A stretch of DNA of 64,000 nt from Streptomyces sp. NBC_00554 (GTDB lineage Bacteria > Actinomycetota > Actinomycetes > Streptomycetales > Streptomycetaceae), in contig NZ_CP107799.1 in assembly GCF_041431135.1 (NCBI RefSeq), positions 8,308,001 through 8,372,000 on the forward strand, written 5' to 3'. The position numbers were made by a program, and so were the translations under genes. The stretch's first letter is position 1. The number at the start of each line of letters is the position of its first letter. Shown here piece after piece: positions 24,642 to 33,059 of this stretch. A model generated the notes under the pieces. It made no database searches, was not told the DNA's origin, and saw only the letters and a list, made by a program, of their open reading frames with translations.

Positions 24642-25639
24642 CCGCCCCGGAACGGGGAAGCGAGGACAAGCTTCTCGAAGAAGCCCTCTTCGAGGTCAAG
24701 CGAGTGATCGTCGGTCAGGACCGCATGGTGGAGCGGATGTTCACCGCGGTCCTGGCCCGCGGCCACTGCCTGCTGCAAGGCGTGCCCGGCGTCGCCAAGA
24801 CGCTCGCCGCGAAGACGCTCGCGCAGGTCGCGGGCGGACGGTTCGCCCGGCTGCAGTTCACCCCCGACCTCGTCCCCTCCGACATTACCGGCACCCGCGT
24901 CTACCGCCCGTCCCAGGAGACGTTCAGCGTCGAACCGGGCCCGGTCGTCGCCAACTTCGTGCTCGCCGACGAGATCAACCGCGCCCCCGCCAAGGTGCAG
25001 TCCGCGCTGCTCGAGGTGATGGGCGAGCAGCAGGTGACCATCGGCGGCACCACCATCCCCGTCCCCCAGCCGTTCCTCGTACTCGCCACCCAGAACCCCA
25101 TCGAGTCCGAGGGCGTCTACCAACTCCCCGAAGCACAGCGCGACCGCTTCCTGCTCAAGGTCGACATCACCACACCCAGCGAGTCCGAGGAGCTCGCGAT
25201 CCTCTACCGGATGAGCGTCGACCCGCCCCGGGCGCGCCCCGTCCTCACCCCCGACCGGCTGATCGCGCTCCAGCGCTCCGCCGACGAGGTGTTCGTGCAC
25301 CACGCGGTCGCCGAGTACGCCGTACGCCTGGTCTGCGCGACCCGTGAACTCGCGGGGCCCGACCGCCGGTTGGCGCACGGCGCGGGTCCCCGGGCCACGC
25401 TCGGCCTGGTGGCGGCGGCCCGCGCGCTCGCCCTGCTGCGAGGACGTGCCTACGTCCTCCCCGAGGACGTGCACGACCTGGCTCACGAGGTCGTCGCCCA
25501 CCGCCTCGTACTGTCCTTCGACGCGATGGCCGACGGTGTCACCGGGGCCGAGATCGTCGACGAGGTACTGGCGGCGGTGGAGCAGCCGCGGATCAGCCCG
25601 CGCCAGGCCGCCTCGCGCCCGGAGGGGGAAGCGGCATGA
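24638..25639 (+). CDS. MoxR-type AAA+ ATPase
   Basis: 333 residues. AAA_3/MoxR core: Walker A GVPGVAKT (about 49-56), Walker B VLADEINRAP (about 108-117), sensor 1 LATQNPIE and the C-terminal lid domain. MoxR ATPases act with VWA proteins as chaperones for assembly or cofactor insertion in membrane or secreted complexes. The GTG start overlaps the small exported protein and the stop overlaps the DUF58 gene (ATGA), so a DUF58 and a VWA protein are made with it. Confidence 0.92.
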   Translation: MTAPERGSEDKLLEEALFEVKRVIVGQDRMVERMFTAVLARGHCLLQGVPGVAKTLAAKTLAQVAGGRFARLQFTPDLVPSDITGTRVYRPSQETFSVEPGPVVANFVLADEINRAPAKVQSALLEVMGEQQVTIGGTTIPVPQPFLVLATQNPIESEGVYQLPEAQRDRFLLKVDITTPSESEELAILYRMSVDPPRARPVLTPDRLIALQRSADEVFVHHAVAEYAVRLVCATRELAGPDRRLAHGAGPRATLGLVAAARALALLRGRAYVLPEDVHDLAHEVVAHRLVLSFDAMADGVTGAEIVDEVLAAVEQPRISPRQAASRPEGEAA

Positions 25640-26586
25640 GCGGCAGTCCGGAAAGAGGCGGCACCCCCGCGAACGCCGGTTCCCCGACCCTCCGCGAACT
25701 CACCCCCGAACAGGCCCTGAAACACCTGGAGGTGCTGTTCACTCGCCGCCCCGACGGCATCCTCCAGGGCGACCACCCAGGGCTGTTCCCCGGCCCCGGC
25801 AGCGAGCCGTCCGAGACCCGCCCGTACGTCATCGGCGACGACGTACGCCGGATGGACTGGAACGCCACCGCGCGCACCACCGTCCCGCATGTCCGGCTCA
25901 CCCTCGCCGACCGCGAACTCACCACCTGGATCGTCCTCGACGCCTCCGCGAGCATGGACTTCGGCACCGCCCGGATGGAGAAGCGCGACCTGGCCGTCGG
26001 TGCCGCCGCGTCCGTCGCCTTCCTCACCGAGCGGGCGGGCAACCGGCTCGGCGCACAGATCACGGGGCCGCAGGGCATCGTCCGGATCCCGCCCCGCACC
26101 GGCCGCCACCACCTGCTCACCATCCTGCGCGCCGCACTCGACCGCCCCCGGGTGGCGCCGGGGACCGCCGAGACCACCCTCGCCGATGCCCTGCACTCGC
26201 TGCGCGCCCTGCCCGCCGGCGGCATGGTCGCCGTGGTCTCCGACTTCCTGGAGGTCGGCTGGGAGCAGCCGCTGCGGACCGTCGCACATCGCCAGCAAGT
26301 ACTCGCCGTCGAAACGGTCGACCCGCGCGAACTGGAGCTGCCCGACGTCGGACTGCTCACCGTCGTCGACCCGGAGACCGGCCGCAGACGTGAAATCCCC
26401 ACCCACTCACGGAAGTTGCGCGAGCGGTACGCCGAAGCCGCGCTGGAGCAACGGGCGTTGATCAAGGCGACGATCCGTCGTGCGGGCGCGGCCCACCTCC
26501 GGCTGCGGACCGACCGGGACTGGGTGCGTGACGTCGTACGCCATGTCGAGAGCCGCCGGCGCCGTGCGGGAGGCGGCGCCGCGTGA
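25636..26586 (+). CDS. DUF58 domain protein
   Basis: 316 residues. The DUF58 signature RPYVIGDDVRRMDWNATAR is at about residues 56-74, and a degenerate VWA-like fold follows (WIVLDASASMDFGT, VVSDFLEVGW), including the DxSxS metal-site pattern DASAS. DUF58 proteins accompany MoxR ATPases as probable substrates or adaptors. No membrane helix is visible, unlike many DUF58 proteins. Overlaps moxR by four bases; the VWA gene starts 28 bases after it. Confidence 0.9.
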   Translation: MSGSPERGGTPANAGSPTLRELTPEQALKHLEVLFTRRPDGILQGDHPGLFPGPGSEPSETRPYVIGDDVRRMDWNATARTTVPHVRLTLADRELTTWIVLDASASMDFGTARMEKRDLAVGAAASVAFLTERAGNRLGAQITGPQGIVRIPPRTGRHHLLTILRAALDRPRVAPGTAETTLADALHSLRALPAGGMVAVVSDFLEVGWEQPLRTVAHRQQVLAVETVDPRELELPDVGLLTVVDPETGRRREIPTHSRKLRERYAEAALEQRALIKATIRRAGAAHLRLRTDRDWVRDVVRHVESRRRRAGGGAA

Positions 26587-26614
26587 ACCGTATATCCGTA
26601 CGACTGGAGGCGTC

Positions 26615-27565
26615 ATGGGCCTGAACTCGCCCGGCTGGCTGCTGCTCCTGGTGCCGCTCGCCGGACTGATCGGCGCCTACCTGCTGGTGCAGCGCAGGCG
26701 CGGGCGGTACGCCGTCAGGTTCACCAACCTCGACCTGCTGGACAAGGTGGCGCCGAGGCGGCCCGGCCGGCGGCGGCACATTCCCGCGGCCGCCTTCTGC
26801 GCGACGATGGCGCTGCTGGTGCTCGGGTTCGCCCGGCCCACCACCGAGGTGCGGGTGCCGCGTGAACGGGCCACCGTCGTCGTGGCGTTCGACGTGTCCG
26901 CCTCCATGCAGGCGACCGACGTCGAGCCGACCCGGTTCGAGGCCGCCCAGCAGGCCGCGCTCGCCTTCGTCGACCGGCTTCCCGAGCGCTTCAACGCGGG
27001 GCTCGTCCAGTTCAGCGGCTCCGCGACGGTCGCGGTCCCGCCCACCACCGACCGCGATCTGCTGCGCTCGGCCATCGAAGGGCTCACCACGCGGCAGGGC
27101 ACGGCGATCGGCGACGCCGTCGTGGCCGCCCGCGACGCCGTGCGCGCCCTCGACCGGCAGGCCGAGACCGAGCCACCGCCCGCCCACATCGTGCTTCTGT
27201 CGGACGGCTCCAACACCCAGGGCCGCTCGGTCGAATCGGCCGCCGAGGAGGTGGCCGCCGACGAGATCCCGGTCTCGACCATCGCGTACGGCACCGAGGA
27301 CGGGACGGTCGACCTGCCGTCGGGCGACAGCATGCGCGTCCCCGTCGACGGGCCGGCCCTGGAGAACCTGGCGTCCCGCACCGGTGGCGACTTCCACGAA
27401 GCCGCCACGGGGGAGGAACTCCAGGCGGTGTACGAGGACATCGGCAGCTCCGTCGGTTACCGCACCGAGGAGCGCGAGGTCTGGCAGTGGTTCGTCGCGG
27501 CGGGGCTCGTCACCGCGCTCGCCGCCGCCGCGACCTCACTGCTCTGGTTCTCCAGGCTTCCGTGA
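26615..27565 (+). CDS. BatA-like VWA-domain membrane protein
   Basis: 316 residues, ATG with GGAGG six bases upstream. N-terminal helix (SPGWLLLLVPLAGLIGAYLL), basic cytosolic loop, second helix (about 55-75), then a VWA domain (about 85-270) with a complete MIDAS: FDVSASMQ, a Thr near GLTTRQGTAIGD and LLSDGSNTQG. A third helix near residue 295 closes the protein. The VWA domain between helices 2 and 3 probably faces outside. With MoxR and DUF58 this forms the classic MoxR-linked set; the target complex is not known. Confidence 0.92.
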   Translation: MGLNSPGWLLLLVPLAGLIGAYLLVQRRRGRYAVRFTNLDLLDKVAPRRPGRRRHIPAAAFCATMALLVLGFARPTTEVRVPRERATVVVAFDVSASMQATDVEPTRFEAAQQAALAFVDRLPERFNAGLVQFSGSATVAVPPTTDRDLLRSAIEGLTTRQGTAIGDAVVAARDAVRALDRQAETEPPPAHIVLLSDGSNTQGRSVESAAEEVAADEIPVSTIAYGTEDGTVDLPSGDSMRVPVDGPALENLASRTGGDFHEAATGEELQAVYEDIGSSVGYRTEEREVWQWFVAAGLVTALAAAATSLLWFSRLP

Positions 27566-27612
27566 CCGGCAGCTCCGGCCACCTCCGGTTTCCCGACCAG
27601 GGAGGAACGACC

Positions 27613-28668
27613 GTGTCCGACGACCGATATCCCGCCCACGTAGACCACGTAGACCACACAGCCCACTCGGACCGTCCCGACCCGTCCCGCCCGCCGGGCC
27701 CGCCCCGGCCATCCGGCCCTGCGGGGCCGACAGAGCCCACGGGACCCGGGGCGTCCGCCCGGCAGCCCGGCCCGGCATCCGACGGCTCCGATTCCGGCCC
27801 CTACCCCGGACTCGGCGAGCCCCGCGGCCCGTCGTTCCTGCCCGGGCGGCCCCCACCGCCCTTCGCGACGCCCATGCCGTCGCCGCAGACGTACGCGTCG
27901 CCTGCGTACGCCACACCCCCGCCCCCGGAGCAACGCGCCCCGCGCAAACCCCGCCCCGTCCTGGCCGCGATCGTCGCCGCCGTCCTCGCGGGCGGCGCGG
28001 CGGGCTACGCGGCCGGGGCGCTGGGAGACTCCGACGACTCCTCCTCCAGCACCGCCGCGCAGGGCACGAACGGGCTCGAAGCCGTCGCCGCTCGCGTTCT
28101 GCCCAGTGTCGTGTCCATCGAGACGGACGCAGGCCAGGGTTCCGGCTTCGTCTTCGACGAGCGTGGCCGAATCCTCACCAACGCCCATGTGGTGTCCGGC
28201 AGTTCGCAGGTCACCATAGAACTCCAGGACGGCCGCAGGCTGCGCGCCGACGTACTCGGGGACGATCCCGCCCACGACGTCGCCGTCCTCGAACCCGAGA
28301 CGGCACGCGGACTGGAGGCCGCCGAACTGGCCACCGGCGCCCGGCCCGGAGTCGGCGACACCGTCCTGGCCATCGGTTCCCCGCTCGGCCTCAGCGGCAC
28401 CGTCACCTCCGGCATCGTGAGCGCCCTGGACCGCACGGTGACACTGGGGGAGCAGGGCGAGCAGCGGCGCGCCCTGCAGACCGACGCGTCGATCAACCCG
28501 GGCAACTCCGGCGGCCCCTTGGTCGATGCCGACGGCCGGGTCATCGGCATCAATACGGCCATCGCGACGTTGGACCAGCAGGGGGGCGGCGGCTCCATCG
28601 GCATCGGTTTCGCCATTCCCGTGACGGACGCGATGGACGCCGCGCGGGCGATCATCGACGGCGGCTGA
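27613..28668 (+). CDS. membrane-anchored HtrA/trypsin-like serine protease without PDZ
   Basis: 351 residues, GTG start after GGAGGAACGACC. A Pro/Asp/His-rich cytosolic region of about 110 residues precedes one membrane helix (LAAIVAAVLAGGAAGYAAG, about 116-135) and an S1C protease domain with a complete triad: His192 in TNAHVVSG, Asp222 in AHDVAVLE and Ser299 in NPGNSGGPL. The protein stops right after the protease domain, so the PDZ domain usual in DegP/HtrA is absent. Position between the VWA gene and a two-component system suggests envelope quality control. Confidence 0.9.
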   Translation: MSDDRYPAHVDHVDHTAHSDRPDPSRPPGPPRPSGPAGPTEPTGPGASARQPGPASDGSDSGPYPGLGEPRGPSFLPGRPPPPFATPMPSPQTYASPAYATPPPPEQRAPRKPRPVLAAIVAAVLAGGAAGYAAGALGDSDDSSSSTAAQGTNGLEAVAARVLPSVVSIETDAGQGSGFVFDERGRILTNAHVVSGSSQVTIELQDGRRLRADVLGDDPAHDVAVLEPETARGLEAAELATGARPGVGDTVLAIGSPLGLSGTVTSGIVSALDRTVTLGEQGEQRRALQTDASINPGNSGGPLVDADGRVIGINTAIATLDQQGGGGSIGIGFAIPVTDAMDAARAIIDGG

Positions 28669-28712
28669 CCGCGGCCGGGAACGGCCGACGACGGAGGGCG
28701 GGTGCTGGGCCC

Positions 28713-29381
28713 ATGAGACTGCTCGTGGTCGAGGACGAGGAGGACCTGGTCGTCGCGCTCAGGCTCGGCCTGGTCAGGGCGGGCTACGCGGTCGACGTGG
28801 CCCCGGACGTCGACACGGCCACCGAGAAACTGGCCGTCAACGACTATGACTTGGTCCTCCTGGACCTCAATCTGCCCGACGGGGACGGTTTCTCGGTCTG
28901 CCGGGCCGTCCGGGCCACCCCTGGAGGACCCCGCATTCTGATGCTCACCGCCCGGGACCGCCTCGCCGACCGTGTGCGCGGCCTCGACGAGGGCGCCGAC
29001 GACTACCTGGTGAAACCCTTCGCGCTGCCCGAACTCCTCGCCCGCATAAGGGCGTTGCTGCGCCGCGAGGACGGCGGTACCTCGGTCGTCGAGGTGGGCG
29101 AACTCCGCCTGGACACCGCGCGTTTCGAGGCGTTCAGGGGCGAACGCCCGCTCCAGCTCACGCCGAAGGAGTTCGGCGTCCTGCACTATCTGATGACCCG
29201 CCCCGGACGCGTCGTGCCCACCGAGGAACTGCTTGAACACGTGTGGGACGAGCACGCCGACCCGTTCACCAACACCGTGCGGGTCACGGTCGGTTCACTG
29301 CGCCGGAAGATCACCGGGGGCGAGGAGCCGCTGATCGAGACGGTGATCCGGCAGGGCTACCGGCTCAAGGAGACGCCGTGA
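28713..29381 (+). CDS. OmpR-family response regulator
   Basis: 222 residues. Receiver domain with acidic pocket VVEDEED, phospho-acceptor Asp51 in LLDLNLPDGD and Lys in LVKPF; C-terminal winged helix with LTPKEFGVLHYLMTRPGRVV and VTVGSLRRKI. The ribosome binding site is weak (GGAGG about 15 bases upstream). It overlaps the kinase by four bases (GTGA). The 44-base gap after the protease gene suggests co-transcription from the MoxR unit, a layout like envelope-stress systems that control their own protease; that is inference. Confidence 0.92.
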   Translation: MRLLVVEDEEDLVVALRLGLVRAGYAVDVAPDVDTATEKLAVNDYDLVLLDLNLPDGDGFSVCRAVRATPGGPRILMLTARDRLADRVRGLDEGADDYLVKPFALPELLARIRALLRREDGGTSVVEVGELRLDTARFEAFRGERPLQLTPKEFGVLHYLMTRPGRVVPTEELLEHVWDEHADPFTNTVRVTVGSLRRKITGGEEPLIETVIRQGYRLKETP

Positions 29382-30658
29382 GAGCCCCGTTCCGCAGGCT
29401 TCGCCCGTCGGCTGTGAAACCCTCCTTTCGCAGGCTTCGCCCGCCGACTGTGAAACTCCCGTTCCGACTGCCCGCCTTCACCCACACCATCCGCTTCCGT
29501 CTCACGGTCCTCTACTCCGGCCTGCTGTTCGTGCTCACCGCGCTCGTCCTCGGCGGGACGTATCTCGCGGTCGAGCGCAGCGGCGAGGCGCACCCCGTCA
29601 CCAAACAGTTCACGGCCTCGAAGTACGTCGACAACGTATACGTCGGGGAGATCGAGGCGGTGAAGGTCCAGGAGGTCGAGGCGGCCGTCAACTACGAGAC
29701 ACTCGCCAACCTCCGCCGATTCTCCCTCGCCGTGCTCGGCGGCCTCGCCGTCACCAGCCTCGCGATCGGCTGGGTGCTCTCCGGGCGTGCCCTGCGCCCC
29801 GTCCGCTCCATCTCCCGTACGGCGGCCGAGATCCAGGCCACGGACCTGTCGCAGCGCATCCGCCTGGACGGCCCGAAGGACGAACTCCGCGACCTCGCCG
29901 ACACGGTGGACTCGATGCTCGACCGGCTCGACGAGGCCTTCCGCGCCCAGCGCCAGCTCATCGACGACGCCTCGCACGAGCTGCGCAGCCCGCTCGCGAT
30001 CATCCGAGCCAACCTGGACGCCGTACTCACCGCCGAGGAGTCCGACGAGCAGGAGCGCCGGGCCGCGGCCCGAAGCGTGGACCGGGCCACCACCCGGATG
30101 ACCCGCCTCGTGGAGGACCTCCTCGCCACCGCCCGCCGCAGCGCTCCCGCGCTCGCCGACGCCGACGTCGACCTGGCCGCCGCGGCCACCGAGGCGTGCG
30201 AGGAGTTCGCGTCGCTCGCGGCCGAACGCGGGCTCGTCCTGCGCCGCCGGCTGACCACGGGCCTGACCGTCATCGGCGACCACGACGCGCTGCGCCGGGC
30301 CGTCGGCAACCTGCTCTCCAACGCCGTACGGCTGGCTCCGCCCGGCACCCGTATCACCGTGTCGGCCGGCCGGGCGGAGAGCTGGCTGTGGATATCCGTA
30401 CGGGACGAGGGCCCGGGCATCCTCGACGACGACCAGGCCCGCGTCTTCGACCGCTTCTGGCGAGCGAAGGGCAACATCGGCGGCCGCGACCGCCACGCCG
30501 GCCTCGGCCTTGCGATAGTGCGCCAGATAGTGGAGTCGCACGCGGGCCAGATCCGACTGTTCTCCCGAGTGGGAGAGGGCTCCACGTTCGTCCTGTGGTT
30601 CCCGGCACCAGGAGCCGACCAAGCCAACGGCGGTCCACCCGAGGAACAGCCCCTGTGA
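29378..30658 (+). CDS. membrane sensor histidine kinase with duplicated basic N-terminus
   Basis: 426 residues, GTG start with AAGGAG upstream. The first 30 residues are a basic tandem repeat (FRRLRPSAVKPS, FRRLRPPTVKLP) from a 36-bp duplication. Then TM1 (about 45-65), a short extracellular loop of about 45 residues, TM2 (about 113-133), HAMP, the phospho-acceptor His200 in ASHELRSPLAIIRAN and the ATPase domain (NLLSNAVRLAP, VRDEGPGI, GLGLAIV). The small loop suggests sensing in the membrane or by a partner rather than of a large ligand. Confidence 0.92.
   Translation: MRAPFRRLRPSAVKPSFRRLRPPTVKLPFRLPAFTHTIRFRLTVLYSGLLFVLTALVLGGTYLAVERSGEAHPVTKQFTASKYVDNVYVGEIEAVKVQEVEAAVNYETLANLRRFSLAVLGGLAVTSLAIGWVLSGRALRPVRSISRTAAEIQATDLSQRIRLDGPKDELRDLADTVDSMLDRLDEAFRAQRQLIDDASHELRSPLAIIRANLDAVLTAEESDEQERRAAARSVDRATTRMTRLVEDLLATARRSAPALADADVDLAAAATEACEEFASLAAERGLVLRRRLTTGLTVIGDHDALRRAVGNLLSNAVRLAPPGTRITVSAGRAESWLWISVRDEGPGILDDDQARVFDRFWRAKGNIGGRDRHAGLGLAIVRQIVESHAGQIRLFSRVGEGSTFVLWFPAPGADQANGGPPEEQPL
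29390..29461 (+). repeat. 36-bp in-frame tandem duplication
   Basis: 29390-29425 and 29426-29461 share GCAGGCTTCGCCCG and CTGTGAAAC with few differences. Each encodes FRRLRP-x-x-VK-x-x in the kinase N-terminus. Confidence 0.85.
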
Positions 30659-30675
30659 CACTCCGCCCAACCAGA

Positions 30676-30728
30676 GCGCCCCGTCAGGGGCGCGGGGAAC
30701 TGCGCGACCAGCCACAACGAACCCGCAG
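30676..30728. repeat. dispersed intergenic repeat, copy 4
   Basis: GCGCCCCGTCAGGGGCGC hairpin followed by GGGGAACTGCGCGACCAGCC and ACAACGAACCCGCAG. This is the cleanest copy. It sits between the convergent kinase and acyltransferase genes. Confidence 0.75.
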
Positions 30729-30770
30729 GTCACGACGGACCCGCAGCCCCCGGCGAAACCAGCGGAGCGC

Positions 30771-31442
30771 CTAGGCGGCTTTCGCCTTCGTGGCGTACAT
30801 GTCCACGTACTCCTGCCCCGACAACCGCATGACCTCGGTCATCACGGAGTCGGTCACAGCCCGCAGAACGTAACGATCGCGGTCCATCCCCTCGTACCGC
30901 GAGAACTCCATGGCTTCGCCGAAGCGGACAGTGACCCGGCCGGGCCGCGGAAACCCCGCCCCGCCGGGCTGGATCTTGTCCGTGCCGATGATGGCGAACG
31001 GGACGATGGGCGCGCCGGTCATCATCGCCAGCCGGGCGATGCCCGTACGGCCCCGGTAGAGCCGGCCGTCGGGGGAGCGGGTGCCCTCCGGGTAGATGCT
31101 GAAGACCTTGCCCTCCTCCAGCACCCGGCGGCCCGTCATCAGCGCCGCGACACCGCCGCGCCCGCCGTCCCGGTCGACCGGGATCATGCCGCAGCCGGTG
31201 AAGAACCAGGCCATCAGACGGCCCTTGATGCCCTTGCCGGTGACGTACTCGTCCTTGCCGATGAAGAAGACCTGACGGTCGCAGAACAGCGGCATGATCA
31301 TCGAGTCGATGAACGTGAGATGGTTGCCGGCCAGGATCACCGGACCTTCGCCCGGGATGTTCTCCGCACCCTCCACCCGTGGGCGGAACATCAGGCGCAT
31401 GATCGGTCCGAGCACTGCCTTGATGAGCGCGAAGCGGGACAA
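30771..31442 (-). CDS. 1-acyl-glycerol-3-phosphate acyltransferase (PlsC-like)
   Basis: 223 residues from a TTG at 31442, chosen because GGAGGG lies just upstream and the protein then starts at the family's usual point (LSRFALIKAVLGPIMRLMF); an ATG at 31520 is an upstream alternative but would lie in the promoter region. Acyltransferase block I is NHLTFIDS (HX4D), block III is YPEGTRSPDG and block IV is GAPIVPFAI. It makes phosphatidic acid from lysophosphatidic acid at the membrane. Divergent from GlpQ, so lipid synthesis and turnover genes share an upstream region. Confidence 0.88.
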   Translation of the reverse strand: MSRFALIKAVLGPIMRLMFRPRVEGAENIPGEGPVILAGNHLTFIDSMIMPLFCDRQVFFIGKDEYVTGKGIKGRLMAWFFTGCGMIPVDRDGGRGGVAALMTGRRVLEEGKVFSIYPEGTRSPDGRLYRGRTGIARLAMMTGAPIVPFAIIGTDKIQPGGAGFPRPGRVTVRFGEAMEFSRYEGMDRDRYVLRAVTDSVMTEVMRLSGQEYVDMYATKAKAA

Positions 31443-31525
31443 CGGGCCCTCCGGTGTCAAGGGATTCGGTATGAGTCTGTGCAGGTGAGGACGATACTCG
31501 CGGCTCCCGGGTGATTGCACATCGG

Positions 31526-31569
31526 GTTCACCGAGTGGATACGCACTGTTGACGCACGTTTACCTGCGG
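31526..31569 (+). promoter_or_regulatory. candidate PHO box (PhoP-binding direct repeats)
   Basis: Four 11-base units in a row: GTTCACCGAGT, GGATACGCACT, GTTGACGCACG, TTTACCTGCGG. The first is an exact match to the GTTCACC core of Streptomyces PHO boxes and the others keep parts of it in register. It lies 262 bases before the glpQ start and 83 bases before the divergent acyltransferase start. The rest of 31443-31830 shows no gene. Confidence 0.6.
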
Positions 31570-31830
31570 TGGCGTGCCGGTGAGCGGCTGTCACACGGGC
31601 GAGACGATGTGACGGATCTCGCGTGCCGCACCCGAGGACCGTTCGGCGCGCCGCTGCTGTGCGCGTACCCCGCATGGCGGCTCCGATGCCGACGGACCGT
31701 CACTTTGCTTATTCCGTACGACACGCAGGGGCACCCACGTGTTCCGCCACAGGTCTCCCTCCCGTCACGCAAGGGAACTTACGATCGACCCGATTTGAAC
31801 TGGCGCGGGGGCACTACAGCGGGAGTAGTC

Positions 31831-32994
31831 ATGGGAGCGCAGGAGTCGAACGGACAGGAACGGGGCACCGCGCGGCGGACGCTGCTCGGAGCCGCGGTGC
31901 TCGGGGCGGGCGGAGCGGTCCTCGGAGCGCCCGGCGTGGCCCGCGCGGACACGCAGAAGTCGGGCGGCGGCTACCAGAGCCTGCCGAAGCCGACGATCAT
32001 CGGACACCGCGGGGCGAGCGGCTACCGGCCGGAGCACACCTTCGGCTCGTACCAGCTGGCCCTCGACCTCGGCGCGGACGTCGTCGAGGCGGGCGACCTG
32101 GTGCCCACCAAGGACGGTCACCTCGTCTGCCGCCACGAGCCGGAGATCGGCGGCACCACGGATGTCGCGGACCACCCCGAGTTCGCCAGCCGCAAGACCA
32201 CGAAGAGCCTCGACGGGGTCGCCACCACCGGCTGGTTCACGGAGGACTTCACGCTCGCCGAGCTGAAGACCCTGCGGGCGATCGAGCGCATCCCCGCCAA
32301 CCGCCCGCACAACACCCTCTACAACGGACGCTGGGAGATCCCCACGTTCGAAGAGGTGCTCAAGTGGCAGGACGAGCAGACCCGCAAGCGCGGCAAGCAG
32401 GTCTGGATCTACCCGGAGCTCAAGCACCCCACCTACTTCCGGGCGCTCGGCCTCGGCACCGAGGAGAAGCTCGCCAAGGCCCTGCGCAAGGCGGGCAAGG
32501 ACAAGAAGAACTCGCCCGTCATCATCCAGTCCTTCGAGCCGACCAGCATCCAGCGCATGAACAAGCTCGTCGGCAACCCGCTCGCGGTCCTGCTCTCCGC
32601 CGCGAACACCCGCCCCTGGGACTTCGTCGCGACCGGCGACCCGCGCACCGTCGCCGACCTGGTCACACCCAAGGGCCTCAAGGAGATCGCCTCCTACGCC
32701 CAGGGCATCGGCCCCACGCTCGACCTGATCATCCCGAAGGACGCGAGCGGCAACTTCACGACGCCGACCACGCTGGTCAAGGACGCGCACGCGCAGGGCC
32801 TGATCCTGCACCCGTACACCATGCGCAACGAGAACCCCTTCCTGCCGCCGGCCTACCGCAAGGGCACCGACGCGGACGCCTACGGAGACGTCTTCGGCGT
32901 CTTCAAGGTCTACTTCGCCACGGGCATCGACGGTGTCTTCACCGACAACGCCGACACCGGGGTGCTCGCCCGCGCGGACTTCGTCAACGGATGA
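31831..32994 (+). CDS. glpQ: Tat-exported glycerophosphodiester phosphodiesterase
   Basis: 387 residues. Cleaves glycerophosphodiesters to glycerol 3-phosphate and an alcohol, releasing phosphate sources outside the cell. The N-terminus has a twin-arginine signal (TARRTLLGAAVLGAGGAVLG, cleavage likely after ARA). GDPD motifs: IGHRGASGYRPEHT with catalytic His and metal-binding Glu, VVEAGDLVPTKDGHLVCRHE with the second His, and KQVWIYPELKHP. ATG at 31831 follows GGGAG. Streptomyces glpQ genes are induced by phosphate starvation, which fits the PHO-box-like repeats upstream. Confidence 0.92.
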   Translation: MGAQESNGQERGTARRTLLGAAVLGAGGAVLGAPGVARADTQKSGGGYQSLPKPTIIGHRGASGYRPEHTFGSYQLALDLGADVVEAGDLVPTKDGHLVCRHEPEIGGTTDVADHPEFASRKTTKSLDGVATTGWFTEDFTLAELKTLRAIERIPANRPHNTLYNGRWEIPTFEEVLKWQDEQTRKRGKQVWIYPELKHPTYFRALGLGTEEKLAKALRKAGKDKKNSPVIIQSFEPTSIQRMNKLVGNPLAVLLSAANTRPWDFVATGDPRTVADLVTPKGLKEIASYAQGIGPTLDLIIPKDASGNFTTPTTLVKDAHAQGLILHPYTMRNENPFLPPAYRKGTDADAYGDVFGVFKVYFATGIDGVFTDNADTGVLARADFVNG

Positions 32995-33000
32995 CCCCGC

Positions 33001-33055
33001 CACCCCGGTTGGGGTGACAGACGGCCGCCCCGGCAACCATCCGCCGGGGCGGCCG
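33001..33055 (+). terminator. double hairpin terminator of glpQ
   Basis: CACCCC-GGTT-GGGGTG (33001-33016), then a perfect 13-bp stem CGGCCGCCCCGGC (33022-33034) with 33043-33055, loop of 8. The second stem ends four bases before the next start codon. Confidence 0.8.
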
Positions 33056-33059
33056 CGTC

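Noticed and set aside
26862..28712. Long plus-strand frame that precedes the second response regulator in the same frame
   Set aside because: The upstream part is Arg/Pro-rich out-of-frame reading of the VWA and protease genes; the regulator has its own start at 28713.
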